This document shows, piece after piece, positions 1-5,013 of a DNA stretch of 6,870 bases (its first letter is position 1; each line of letters starts with the position of its first letter). The notes under the pieces were generated by a model. The model was not told where the DNA came from. It made no database searches and worked only from the letters and a program-made list of their open reading frames with translations. The DNA lies in contig CANQCQ010000048.1 in assembly GCA_947589725.1 (NCBI GenBank), positions 1 to 6,870 of the forward strand, written 5' to 3'. Source of the DNA: an uncultured Bacilli bacterium (GTDB lineage Bacteria > Bacillota_I > Bacilli_A > RF39 > UBA660). The translations under genes were made by a program, and so were the position numbers.

Positions 1-950
1 ATCCAATCAGACACACTACTTAAAATTACTCCCGTTGAAGGATTAGCAGCATGTATCATTAAATCATTACCCACATAAATAGCAGAATGAGTTATAACTC
101 CATTAGGATATCCCCAAATTAAAATATCTGCTGGCAAAATATTATTATAGTCTATTGCTATTCCATCATTTGCTTGAGTTGTAGAACTTCTACTTATAGT
201 AGAATTATTAATAGAATACACATATTGAACAAAACCACTACAATCAAAGCCATAAGGACTATTTCCACCTATAACGTATGGACTTCCAATCAAGGAATAT
301 GCACTTTCAACAACACTATTTGCATTATTAGCATTATATGAAATTCTTTGTAATTTATTAGTTTTATTAACATTTACTGAGAATGATTCATAACTATAAT
401 TATTAGAACTATCAACAGCTATAACTTCTAGATTATAAACACCACTAGTTTCATTATCAAAATAGCCCTTAATAGTATAATAATTAGTATCTTTGTGTGA
501 ATTAACTAAATCAAATTCTTTATATTTGAGTGATCCATCAACTAAATCTATAACAGATAAAATATTATCTAATAAATTATAAGCATCCCCTTCGTTAATA
601 TTAACTACTTTGTCTTTAATTTTAATAATAGGCTCTTCTTTATCAACTACATCAACAGAAAAAGAAACTACCTTTAAAATACTATATTTTTTTAATGTAA
701 CATTAACTTCTTGCTTACCCATCTTTTTAGTATTAATTCTATTATCAATATTATATATAGTTCCATTACTATTTTGTATAAAATCTAATAAATTATACTC
801 ATCATCACCAAATTCAACAAAATTATTTTTGTATGTTGTTATATTTAAAGAGTCATAAGTAAATTTATAAAAAATGCCATATATAAAGAAAATGAATATT
901 ATTAATGTATCTATTATTAACTTATATTTAAAGTCATTAAGCCTTTTCAC
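1..950 (-). CDS. Membrane-anchored NlpC/P60 family cell-wall hydrolase with Ig-like spacer (3' end outside window)
   Basis: This is a partial gene: 316 codons are visible and it is still open at the window edge. It starts with GTG, chosen because a perfect AGGAGG (959-964) lies 8 nt upstream and no better in-frame start exists. Residues 11-28 form one hydrophobic helix (signal anchor), so the rest should be outside the cell. Residues about 40-103 and 104-196 look like Ig-like spacer segments; both carry an EYNLLD/AYNLLD motif, and the second begins EEPIIKIKDKVVNINEGDAY. From about residue 208 the NlpC/P60 fold follows (SPYVIGG, then YGFDCSGFVQYVY). The Cys-His-His triad is visible as Cys237 (DCSGF), His288 (ITHSAIYVG) and His300 (MIHAANP). 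Known members are cysteine peptidases that cut peptide bonds in the peptidoglycan stem. The exact bond cut here is not determined. The 95-bp gap to the upstream minus-strand gene has no convincing terminator, so cotranscription is possible. Confidence 0.92.
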   Translation of the reverse strand, partial: MKRLNDFKYKLIIDTLIIFIFFIYGIFYKFTYDSLNITTYKNNFVEFGDDEYNLLDFIQNSNGTIYNIDNRINTKKMGKQEVNVTLKKYSILKVVSFSVDVVDKEEPIIKIKDKVVNINEGDAYNLLDNILSVIDLVDGSLKYKEFDLVNSHKDTNYYTIKGYFDNETSGVYNLEVIAVDSSNNYSYESFSVNVNKTNKLQRISYNANNANSVVESAYSLIGSPYVIGGNSPYGFDCSGFVQYVYSINNSTISRSSTTQANDGIAIDYNNILPADILIWGYPNGVITHSAIYVGNDLMIHAANPSTGVILSSVSDW

Positions 951-1045
951 TAAATATTCCTCCTGAAATGATTACATAAGAACAATATTTTTAAAAACCT
1001 CATTTCATATACTGGAAATATTTTAAATATTTATACATAAAATAA

Positions 1046-1426
1046 TTAATTAAATGCAATTTCTACATCAATATTTTGATCATAAAAAGAAATATATAAG
1101 AATATAAATCCACTTATAGCTATTAATAAAGATCCAACAAAAGATAAAAATACTAAGTTCTTCTTCTTATCACTGTCAGTATCCTTTAAATTTCTTAAAT
1201 CTTCAATAGAACTATCTAAAAAATATAAATAAACAACTACTAATACTAAAAATATACCTTCAGTTATCTTTCTATATTTATTTTTACTTTGTAAATCATT
1301 ATATAAAAAATACTTTTTTTCTAATTCATTTGAATACCAACTAATAACAATTATTACAATATATATTAACCAAATAAAGTCTTCAATCTCTATATCTTTT
1401 AATCTTTCTATCACATCATTATTCAT
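1046..1426 (-). CDS. Small three-helix membrane protein of unknown function
   Basis: A 126-residue protein with three hydrophobic segments at about residues 18-33, 56-71 and 91-115. An acidic amphipathic N-terminus (ERLKDIEIEDF) precedes the first helix, and charged, Lys/Asp-rich loops connect them. No signal peptide cleavage site or catalytic motif is recognised. The ATG is the only plausible start, but no clear Shine-Dalgarno sequence precedes it; AGTTAAGT is the closest match. A TATAAT lies only about 20 nt upstream, so the leader would be very short. The gene is divergent from the small plus-strand gene at 1512. No function can be assigned; as an integral membrane protein it could be an accessory subunit or a stand-alone protein. 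Confidence 0.75.
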   Translation of the reverse strand: MNNDVIERLKDIEIEDFIWLIYIVIIVISWYSNELEKKYFLYNDLQSKNKYRKITEGIFLVLVVVYLYFLDSSIEDLRNLKDTDSDKKKNLVFLSFVGSLLIAISGFIFLYISFYDQNIDVEIAFN

Positions 1427-1511
1427 ACTTAACTATATGAATTTATTATAGGTAAATATAATAACAACTTAATAATCATAAAAATATAATATAGTGAAAG
1501 GAGTGTATCAA
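1427..1511. promoter_or_regulatory. Divergent intergenic promoter region
   Basis: Two TATAAT boxes point in opposite directions. On the minus strand one lies at 1445-1450, with TTAAGT (1467-1472) 16 bp upstream as a weak -35. On the plus strand one lies at 1485-1490, with no good -35 and only about 21 nt to the ATG at 1512. The plus-strand box would place the transcription start almost on the Shine-Dalgarno, so an alternative TATAAT at 1457-1462 cannot be excluded. In DNA this AT-rich, such boxes also occur by chance. Confidence 0.4.
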
Positions 1512-1649
1512 ATGATGGGATATCAACCATGTTGTAATAATAACGGATACTATAATAATAGAAATAATAACGGTTGGTGGTTATGGATAATTTTAATTAT
1601 CTTTATTATCATTGTTCTATTTAATGACGGCAACGGAAATAATTTTTAA
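1512..1649 (+). CDS. 45-residue Asn/Gly/Tyr-rich single-pass membrane peptide
   Basis: The ORF is short but well supported: AAAGGAG (1497-1503) lies 8 nt before the ATG, and a terminator follows the stop codon. The peptide starts MMGYQPCCNNNGYY, continues with an Asn-rich stretch, then has a tryptophan-containing hydrophobic helix (GWWLWIILIIFIIIVLF, residues 21-37) and ends in a polar NDGNGNNF tail. The layout (Gly/Tyr/Asn-rich head, one strongly hydrophobic helix near the C-terminus, under 50 residues) resembles the YjcZ-type small sporulation peptides of Bacilli. The similarity is in architecture only and does not prove membership or sporulation. The adjacent Cys6-Cys7 pair could form disulfides or bind metal. 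Codons such as GGC and GAC are locally more GC-rich than in neighbouring genes. Confidence 0.8.
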   Translation: MMGYQPCCNNNGYYNNRNNNGWWLWIILIIFIIIVLFNDGNGNNF

Positions 1650-1658
1650 TTAAACTAA

Positions 1659-1685
1659 AAAAACAATCATTTCGATTGTTTTTAT
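1659..1685. terminator. Bidirectional rho-independent terminator
   Basis: The arms AAAACAATC and GATTGTTTT pair around a 5-nt loop (1669-1673). T-runs flank the stem on both strands: TTTTTAT after it on the plus strand, and a run of seven T on the minus strand. It sits between two convergent stop codons (1649 plus, 1686 minus), so it can serve both genes. Confidence 0.85.
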
Positions 1686-2231
1686 TTACTTCTTTTTAGT
1701 TAACACTTTATCTTTAGAATCATCTTTATTTTTCATTTTGATTAATTCACTTTTTAACTCTTCAAGTTCACTTATTTTATAATATTTATTATCTTCTGTT
1801 TGATTTGAGTCTCTACAAACATCATCATTTTTTAATTCTTCTTTTTTAGGTGCATTTTGTTTAATTAACAATTCATTTATATCAGAATTAACAGATAACA
1901 TAAGAGCATTAAAACCTGTTGGTTTCTTTTTATATTCTTCTTTTTCAAATAATGTCATTTCCTTTAATGCATCATTGACTCTTAACTGATCAATTAAAAA
2001 TTCTTTAGAGTTTGAATATTCAAAAACAGTTTTAGTAATTACTAGTAAATTAATAAAAGGAATAAACAAAGATAGAAGAAGATGATTAGAAGATTCATTT
2101 TTATCAGAAAATTTTTCTAAATCTATTATATATCCTTCTTTTGCTACATCATTAAACATAGTTAGAGAAAGATTCATCAATCCATAGAAACTAGTAATTA
2201 TAGATAATCCACAAAAAGATAAAAAAGCCAT
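1686..2231 (-). CDS. Two-helix membrane protein with charged C-terminal tail, unknown function
   Basis: A 181-residue protein. The start at 2231 (MAFLSFCGLS) is preferred because GAGGGGTG lies just upstream and a near-consensus promoter lies at 2260-2288. An upstream in-frame ATG at 2315 would add 28 residues, but it falls inside a terminator hairpin and upstream of that promoter. Hydrophobic segments are at residues 4-25 and 51-70. In between is a soluble stretch (FNDVAKEGYIIDLEKFSDKNES), and after residue 75 a long hydrophilic tail. Residues 152-170 (YKISELEELKSELIKMKNK) look like a short coiled coil, and the C-terminus is Lys-rich. No catalytic motif is recognised. It could be a membrane scaffold or accessory protein, but no function can be assigned. 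Confidence 0.72.
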   Translation of the reverse strand: MAFLSFCGLSIITSFYGLMNLSLTMFNDVAKEGYIIDLEKFSDKNESSNHLLLSLFIPFINLLVITKTVFEYSNSKEFLIDQLRVNDALKEMTLFEKEEYKKKPTGFNALMLSVNSDINELLIKQNAPKKEELKNDDVCRDSNQTEDNKYYKISELEELKSELIKMKNKDDSKDKVLTKKK

Positions 2232-2259
2232 ATTTTCACCCCTCAAAAAATATAAGCAT

Positions 2260-2288
2260 ATTTTACCATAAAATTTAATAAAAATCAA
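2260..2288 (-). promoter_or_regulatory. Promoter of the two-helix membrane protein gene
   Basis: Reading on the minus strand: TTGATT (2283-2288), a 17-bp spacer, then TAAAAT (2260-2265) preceded by TGG, which is an extended -10. This is a good sigma-A type promoter ending about 28 nt before the ATG at 2231. Its -35 box overlaps the T-tract of the terminator just upstream. Confidence 0.75.
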
Positions 2289-2320
2289 AAAAAAGAGCAT
2301 AAATTTATTGTTCATGCTCT
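2287..2320 (-). terminator. Rho-independent terminator on the minus strand
   Basis: AGAGCAT (minus, 2320-2314) pairs with ATGCTCT (2300-2294) around a 13-nt loop and is followed by eight T (2294-2287) on the minus strand. The plus strand has no T-tract directly after the stem. No intact minus-strand gene lies immediately upstream; the only candidate is a doubtful ORF ending at 2327. Confidence 0.7.
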
Positions 2321-2454
2321 AGAAAATCATTTTTGCGTAACTGTAATTGTCTTTGTTCCAAAAGGTATAAATGAGCTATTATCTTCAACAATTATACCAT
2401 CAACCTTTATTTCATATAAACAAAAGTTTTCAATATAAGTATTATACAATACAA

Positions 2455-2497
2455 TGCAATACAATTTGCAATGCTTACTTTTTACACCTTTTGCAAT
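2455..2497 (+). promoter_or_regulatory. Putative RHH-type operator upstream of the RHH gene (GCAAT boxes)
   Basis: GCAAT occurs at 2456-2460, 2468-2472 and 2493-2497, that is with offsets of 12 and 25 bp, roughly one and two helical turns. The octamer TTTGCAAT is present at 2465-2472 and again at 2490-2497. The first two boxes form the 19-bp element that recurs at 3393-3411. The array lies 31-73 bp upstream of the RHH start codon, where an autoregulatory operator is expected. No confident core promoter could be assigned; TACAAT at 2445-2450 is a candidate -10. Confidence 0.5.
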
Positions 2498-2527
2498 ACG
2501 ATTAGTATGTATAGGAGGTAATACAAT

Positions 2528-2707
2528 ATGTCTTTTCAAATAAAACCTTATAAAAAAGAAACTGAAAACAAGACAATAAGATTTCCTATTACCTTAATAG
2601 AAAAAATAGAAAATGCTATAAAAAATGAAAATATAACATTTTCTAGGTTTGTTATACAGGCTTGTGAATATGCCTTAGATAATATGGAAACAGATAAAAA
2701 AAACTAA
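2528..2707 (+). CDS. Ribbon-helix-helix DNA-binding protein (YlcI/YnfO-like)
   Basis: A 59-residue protein with AGGAGG (2513-2518) 9 nt before the ATG. The sequence follows the RHH/Arc-MetJ plan: a beta strand at about residues 15-22 (KTIRFPIT), helix 1 at about 22-33 (TLIEKIENAIKN), a turn, and helix 2 at about 38-50 (TFSRFVIQACEYAL). In this fold a dimer forms a two-stranded sheet whose strand side chains (here Lys15, Arg18 and neighbours) enter the major groove. RHH proteins commonly bind tandem sites about one helical turn apart and repress their own promoter. Two such GCAAT box arrays flank this gene and its convergent neighbour. There is no toxin-like ORF in the same transcription unit, so a free-standing regulator is more likely than an antitoxin. 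Family assignment is by motif reading only. Confidence 0.85.
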   Translation: MSFQIKPYKKETENKTIRFPITLIEKIENAIKNENITFSRFVIQACEYALDNMETDKKN

Positions 2708-2718
2708 ATATATTTATG

Positions 2719-2760
2719 AAAAAATGATTAAGTACATTTAAACCTAATCATTTTTTATTT
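2719..2760. terminator. Bidirectional terminator between RHH gene and lipoprotein gene
   Basis: AAAAAATGATTA (2719-2730) is complementary to TAATCATTTTTT (2745-2756) around a 14-nt loop. This gives U-rich tails in both directions. It lies 12 nt after the RHH stop codon and about 100 nt beyond the stop of the convergent lipoprotein gene. Confidence 0.8.
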
Positions 2761-2858
2761 ATTAAGTTAATTTTTTTGTTATTAATAAACAAATTTATAA
2801 ACAAATTAACTAACTAATTTCAGAAAAAAGCAAAAATTATTTAGAATTATTAACTTAA

Positions 2859-3305
2859 TTAATCTTCATCACAATTTAATTTCAAATCTTCAGATTTTCC
2901 CCAACAATTATTTTCCTTAAATTCATCTATATCAAGTATACTAGCGCGACCAAAATCATAATTAAATTTATCATTTCCAACATCCATATAAATTGCAAAA
3001 ACATTAGAAGTTTCTTCTCTATCTAACATAGTACTTCCCGCTCTATTTTTAGGATTATATGTATAAGTACATCTTAACAAATATCTACCTTTCTCATCAG
3101 TTTCATTTTCTTCATTTTCACAATTAACAGAAGTAATTTTACCAATACTATAAGTACTATAAAGATATAGAGTAGTACCATTTTTCTTTATTAAAGATTC
3201 AATTTGATATTTGGCATCCATTGCATTATTCTCTTCTTCATTAAAGCAACCTGTCACACTAAATATAAAAACTCCTATCACTATTACCATTAAAAACTTC
3301 TTCAT
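2859..3305 (-). CDS. Small putative lipoprotein of unknown function
   Basis: The start at 3305 is chosen because AGGAG lies 8 nt upstream and the protein then begins with a classic lipoprotein signal: MKK, a hydrophobic stretch (FLMVIVIGVFIFS) and lipobox VTGC with Cys20. An upstream in-frame start at 3347 would put 14 polar residues ahead of the signal and is less likely. The product is 148 residues. After the lipid-anchored Cys, an acidic linker (FNEEENNAMDAK) precedes a domain likely rich in beta strands (TTLYLYSTYSIGKI, YLLRCTYTYNP, NVFAIYMDVG) with four further cysteines. It should sit on the outer face of the membrane. No known domain is recognised. Its promoter overlaps a copy of the GCAAT element found upstream of the RHH gene, so it may be controlled by that regulator. 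Confidence 0.85.
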   Translation of the reverse strand: MKKFLMVIVIGVFIFSVTGCFNEEENNAMDAKYQIESLIKKNGTTLYLYSTYSIGKITSVNCENEENETDEKGRYLLRCTYTYNPKNRAGSTMLDREETSNVFAIYMDVGNDKFNYDFGRASILDIDEFKENNCWGKSEDLKLNCDED

Positions 3306-3368
3306 ACTCTTAACTCCTAATCTTAATTCAGTAAAATTATTTATCAAACAATTTTACTTCTTATAATC

Positions 3369-3409
3369 AATATACAATAATTTATATTTTATTGCAATAC
3401 ATTTTGCAA
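3369..3409 (-). promoter_or_regulatory. Promoter of the lipoprotein gene, overlapping the GCAAT boxes
   Basis: Two overlapping sigma-A-like promoters can be read on the minus strand. One has TTGCAA (3404-3409), 17 bp and TATAAA (3381-3386). The other, 12 bp further on, has TTGCAA (3392-3397), 17 bp and TATATT (3369-3374). In both, the -35 box is part of a GCAAT box, so a protein bound there would block RNA polymerase. Confidence 0.6.
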
Positions 3410-3411
3410 TG
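3391..3411 (-). promoter_or_regulatory. Second copy of the 19-bp GCAAT element (putative operator)
   Basis: Positions 3393-3411 match 2455-2473 at 18 of 19 bases in the same orientation, including the 12-bp spacing of the two GCAAT boxes. The first box is part of a perfect palindrome, ATTGCAAT (3391-3398). Because the copies are direct repeats about 938 bp apart that bracket two genes, a recombination or duplication origin is an alternative to shared regulation. Confidence 0.5.
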
Positions 3412-3492
3412 TTTTTTATTTTCTTCTATTTTTATAACTTAATTAAAGAAAAGTAAGTGAAATTATGAAAATAGTTATTGTAATAATATTTA

Positions 3493-3530
3493 CTAATAAA
3501 AATAGTACCAACAATTACAGTTAGGTACTA
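3493..3530 (-). terminator. Second (distal) terminator downstream of ssrA
   Basis: On the minus strand TAGTACC (3530-3524) pairs with GGTACTA (3509-3503) around a 14-nt loop, followed by five T. It lies about 40 bp beyond a stronger hairpin and probably acts as a backup. Confidence 0.55.
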
Positions 3531-3565
3531 ATTTAAATCTTTTTTATTTTAAAGTTACCATAAAC

Positions 3566-3593
3566 ATAAAAACGTACCTGTATCAGGTACGTT
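3566..3593 (-). terminator. Terminator of ssrA
   Basis: A perfect 10-bp stem, AACGTACCTG (3571-3580) with CAGGTACGTT (3584-3593), has a 3-nt loop and is the most GC-rich hairpin in the window. The minus strand continues with TTT directly after the stem (five T in all). It lies about 40 nt beyond the CCA end of the tmRNA. Confidence 0.85.
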
Positions 3594-3632
3594 GTCTATT
3601 TTTACTCAAATTTTCCGAGTTTCCTATCAATT

Positions 3633-4011
3633 TGGTGGAGTTGAGGAGAATTGAACTCCTGTCCGAAAATATAGCTACATAAACCTCTACAAGCTTAGTT
3701 AACTAATATCTCTTATATATTACCTATATAGTTAACGAAAAAAGTAATATACCAGCCTATAAATTCTTACTATTGCTAAGGCATTCAATAGTCATAACCT
3801 AATAAAATGAACCCCAAATTATCCCTTAGGTAAAAATAAAATGAAGTGTATTCCCTATTTTAAATTAGGCAAAAGCAACAGCTTGGTTTGATCCAAACAT
3901 ATTTGCGAATACTTGTTTTACTTTGTTTGCATTTATTTTGTTTGATCGTAACGTGAAATCTCCGACCTGCCATCTATGCTCTAATATTCCCGTCGAAACC
4001 AAATCAACCCC
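3633..4011 (-). ncRNA. ssrA: Transfer-messenger RNA (tmRNA)
   Basis: A complete 379-nt tmRNA that rescues ribosomes stalled on mRNAs without a stop codon. The 5' end begins GGGGTTGATTTGGTTTCGAC and contains the conserved GGTTTCGACGGG D-like region (about 3989-4000). The 3' end has a T-arm of GGAG, TTCAATT and CTCC (3645-3659) and an encoded CCA (3635-3633). The 7-bp acceptor stem pairs GGGGTTG with CAACTCC and carries the G3-U70 wobble (4009 with 3639) that alanyl-tRNA synthetase needs. An internal tag reading frame lies at 3865-3930. The RNA is in one piece, not permuted. It is transcribed from its own promoter (4021-4049) and followed by tandem hairpin terminators. SmpB, its protein partner, is not in this window. 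Confidence 0.97.
3865..3930 (-). other. tmRNA tag-peptide reading frame
   Basis: The inferred resume codon is GCA (3930-3928), and the frame ends with TAA (3867-3865). It encodes 21 residues that start ANKVKQVFANM, continue FGSNQ and end AVAFA. With the charged alanine the tag would begin AANK. The AFA terminus resembles mollicute tags such as that of Mesoplasma florum, which begins AANK and ends YAFA and is degraded by Lon. It differs from the LAA terminus read by ClpXP in most Firmicutes. The resume codon is inferred from the frame and has not been verified experimentally. Confidence 0.85.
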
Positions 4012-4020
4012 GTGACTGTA

Positions 4021-4049
4021 ATTATAACATAATAACCTATTTTTGTCTA
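4021..4049 (-). promoter_or_regulatory. Promoter of ssrA
   Basis: On the minus strand TAGACA (4044-4049), a 17-bp spacer and a perfect TATAAT (4021-4026) precede the mature 5' G by 9 nt. The -35 box lies inside the last codons of the upstream gene, which stops at 4037. Only a very short leader would remain for RNase P to remove. Confidence 0.85.
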
Positions 4050-4996
4050 TAATTACCTTTCATAGCAATATTTTTTATACTAGAAAAAATACCTTTACCC
4101 TTTGAAAAAGACTTTTTACTATCTTCACAGCTCAATAATTTTTCAAAATCTACTAAATAAACTCCATCATTATAACTTATGCAAGTATTAGAATAACAAA
4201 CCGCACAAGATTCAAATAATAATACTAAAAAATCTTCATTATAATAATTAATTTGCTCCAACATTGATGGAAAAACAACTGCTTTTATATCATAAAAAGT
4301 TTTATCTTTATTAATTTTACACAAATTAATTATAGAATTCCTTTTTCTACCAAAAGATCTACTAAAAATATAATACTTTTGATTATTATATTCAAAAATA
4401 CACATTCCTTGCGTATTACTAAAAGGATTCTTTATAATATCATACTTAGAACTTAAATCTCCTGTTAGTAAAATTTTATATTTTTTTATAATACAATTAT
4501 TTTTATCCATACTATTACTAGATACAAAATTACCAACATATAAATAATTATTATAAATAGTTAAGTATGCTGGAGAACTATGTTTAGCAGATGAAGAATA
4601 TAGTGAGCAATCATCATCAACACAAAAAGTTTTATCAACAGTCAATGTGGATAAATTCTTTAGTTCTAAAATCTTTTTTCCACAATAACTGTTGATAAAA
4701 GATTTATTATCAAATCCACGGCCCGTAACAAATAAACTATCTGTTTTTTCATAATAAGCCATTCCACCACAATGAATCTTTTGATCTAGAAAAATCATCT
4801 TAGTACTTTTACTACTACATACAAAAATAACGGAATTACTATTTTTTGTATAGTCATAGCAACCAATTAAAATATAATCTTTTATTTGACATACACCTTG
4901 AGGAACATAATTAGTTTCACTAATCGGTACAGTACAAAATTTTTTAATTTTTGACTTATTAAATGAATTGTAATTATTTTTAAATACGTTTTTCAT
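4037..4996 (-). CDS. Cysteine-rich, beta-propeller-like repeat protein of unknown function
   Basis: A 319-residue protein without signal peptide or membrane helix, hence probably cytoplasmic. The start at 4996 has GGTGAT just upstream and a promoter at 5019-5047. At least five repeat-like segments follow a propeller-blade pattern, a conserved turn followed by a hydrophobic strand: VPQGVCQIKDYILIGCYD (31-48), HCGGMAYYEKTDSLFVTGRG (75-94), SPAYLTIYNNYLYVGNFV (141-158), NTQGMCIFEYNNQKYYIFSR (194-213) and EQINYYNEDFLVLLFESC (247-264). This resembles YncE/SMP-30-type propellers, but no catalytic or metal-binding residues can be assigned. It contains 15 cysteines (about 4.7%), which is high and includes the cluster CAVCYSNTC (264-272). 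The last 25 residues are Lys/Ser-rich and overlap the ssrA promoter at DNA level. Role unknown. Confidence 0.8.
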   Translation of the reverse strand: MKNVFKNNYNSFNKSKIKKFCTVPISETNYVPQGVCQIKDYILIGCYDYTKNSNSVIFVCSSKSTKMIFLDQKIHCGGMAYYEKTDSLFVTGRGFDNKSFINSYCGKKILELKNLSTLTVDKTFCVDDDCSLYSSSAKHSSPAYLTIYNNYLYVGNFVSSNSMDKNNCIIKKYKILLTGDLSSKYDIIKNPFSNTQGMCIFEYNNQKYYIFSRSFGRKRNSIINLCKINKDKTFYDIKAVVFPSMLEQINYYNEDFLVLLFESCAVCYSNTCISYNDGVYLVDFEKLLSCEDSKKSFSKGKGIFSSIKNIAMKGNYRQK

Positions 4997-5013
4997 ACAT
5001 CACCAAATCTAAG

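Noticed and set aside
610..858. 82-codon plus-strand ORF
   Set aside because: It is antisense to the well-supported NlpC/P60 gene, has no ribosome binding site, and reads as low-complexity Leu/Ile/Ser sequence.
1478..1490. Sporulation sigma factor (sigma-E/K-like) promoter upstream of the small peptide
   Set aside because: CATAAAAAT only partly fits the -10 consensus and no matching -35 is present; such strings are common at this AT content.
2232..2315. 28-residue N-terminal extension of the two-helix membrane protein (start at 2315)
   Set aside because: The ATG lies in a terminator hairpin and upstream of a near-consensus promoter; the start at 2231 has a proper ribosome binding site.
2327..2539. 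70-codon minus-strand ORF as an intact gene
   Set aside because: It begins with TTG inside the RHH gene, lacks a ribosome binding site and crosses the GCAAT operator region; only its tail might be a remnant, reported as a finding.
3306..3347. 14-residue N-terminal extension of the lipoprotein
   Set aside because: It would bury the signal peptide; the ATG at 3305 has AGGAG at 8 nt and gives a classic MKK-lipobox start.
2455..3411. CRISPR array or toxin-antitoxin pair around the RHH gene
   Set aside because: Only two copies of the repeat exist, 938 bp apart, so this is not an array; the RHH gene has no co-oriented partner, and the neighbouring gene is a convergent lipoprotein with its own promoter.
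3465..3524. 19-codon plus-strand ORF starting MKIVIVIIF
   Set aside because: It lacks a clear Shine-Dalgarno, is very short, and overlaps the distal ssrA terminator.
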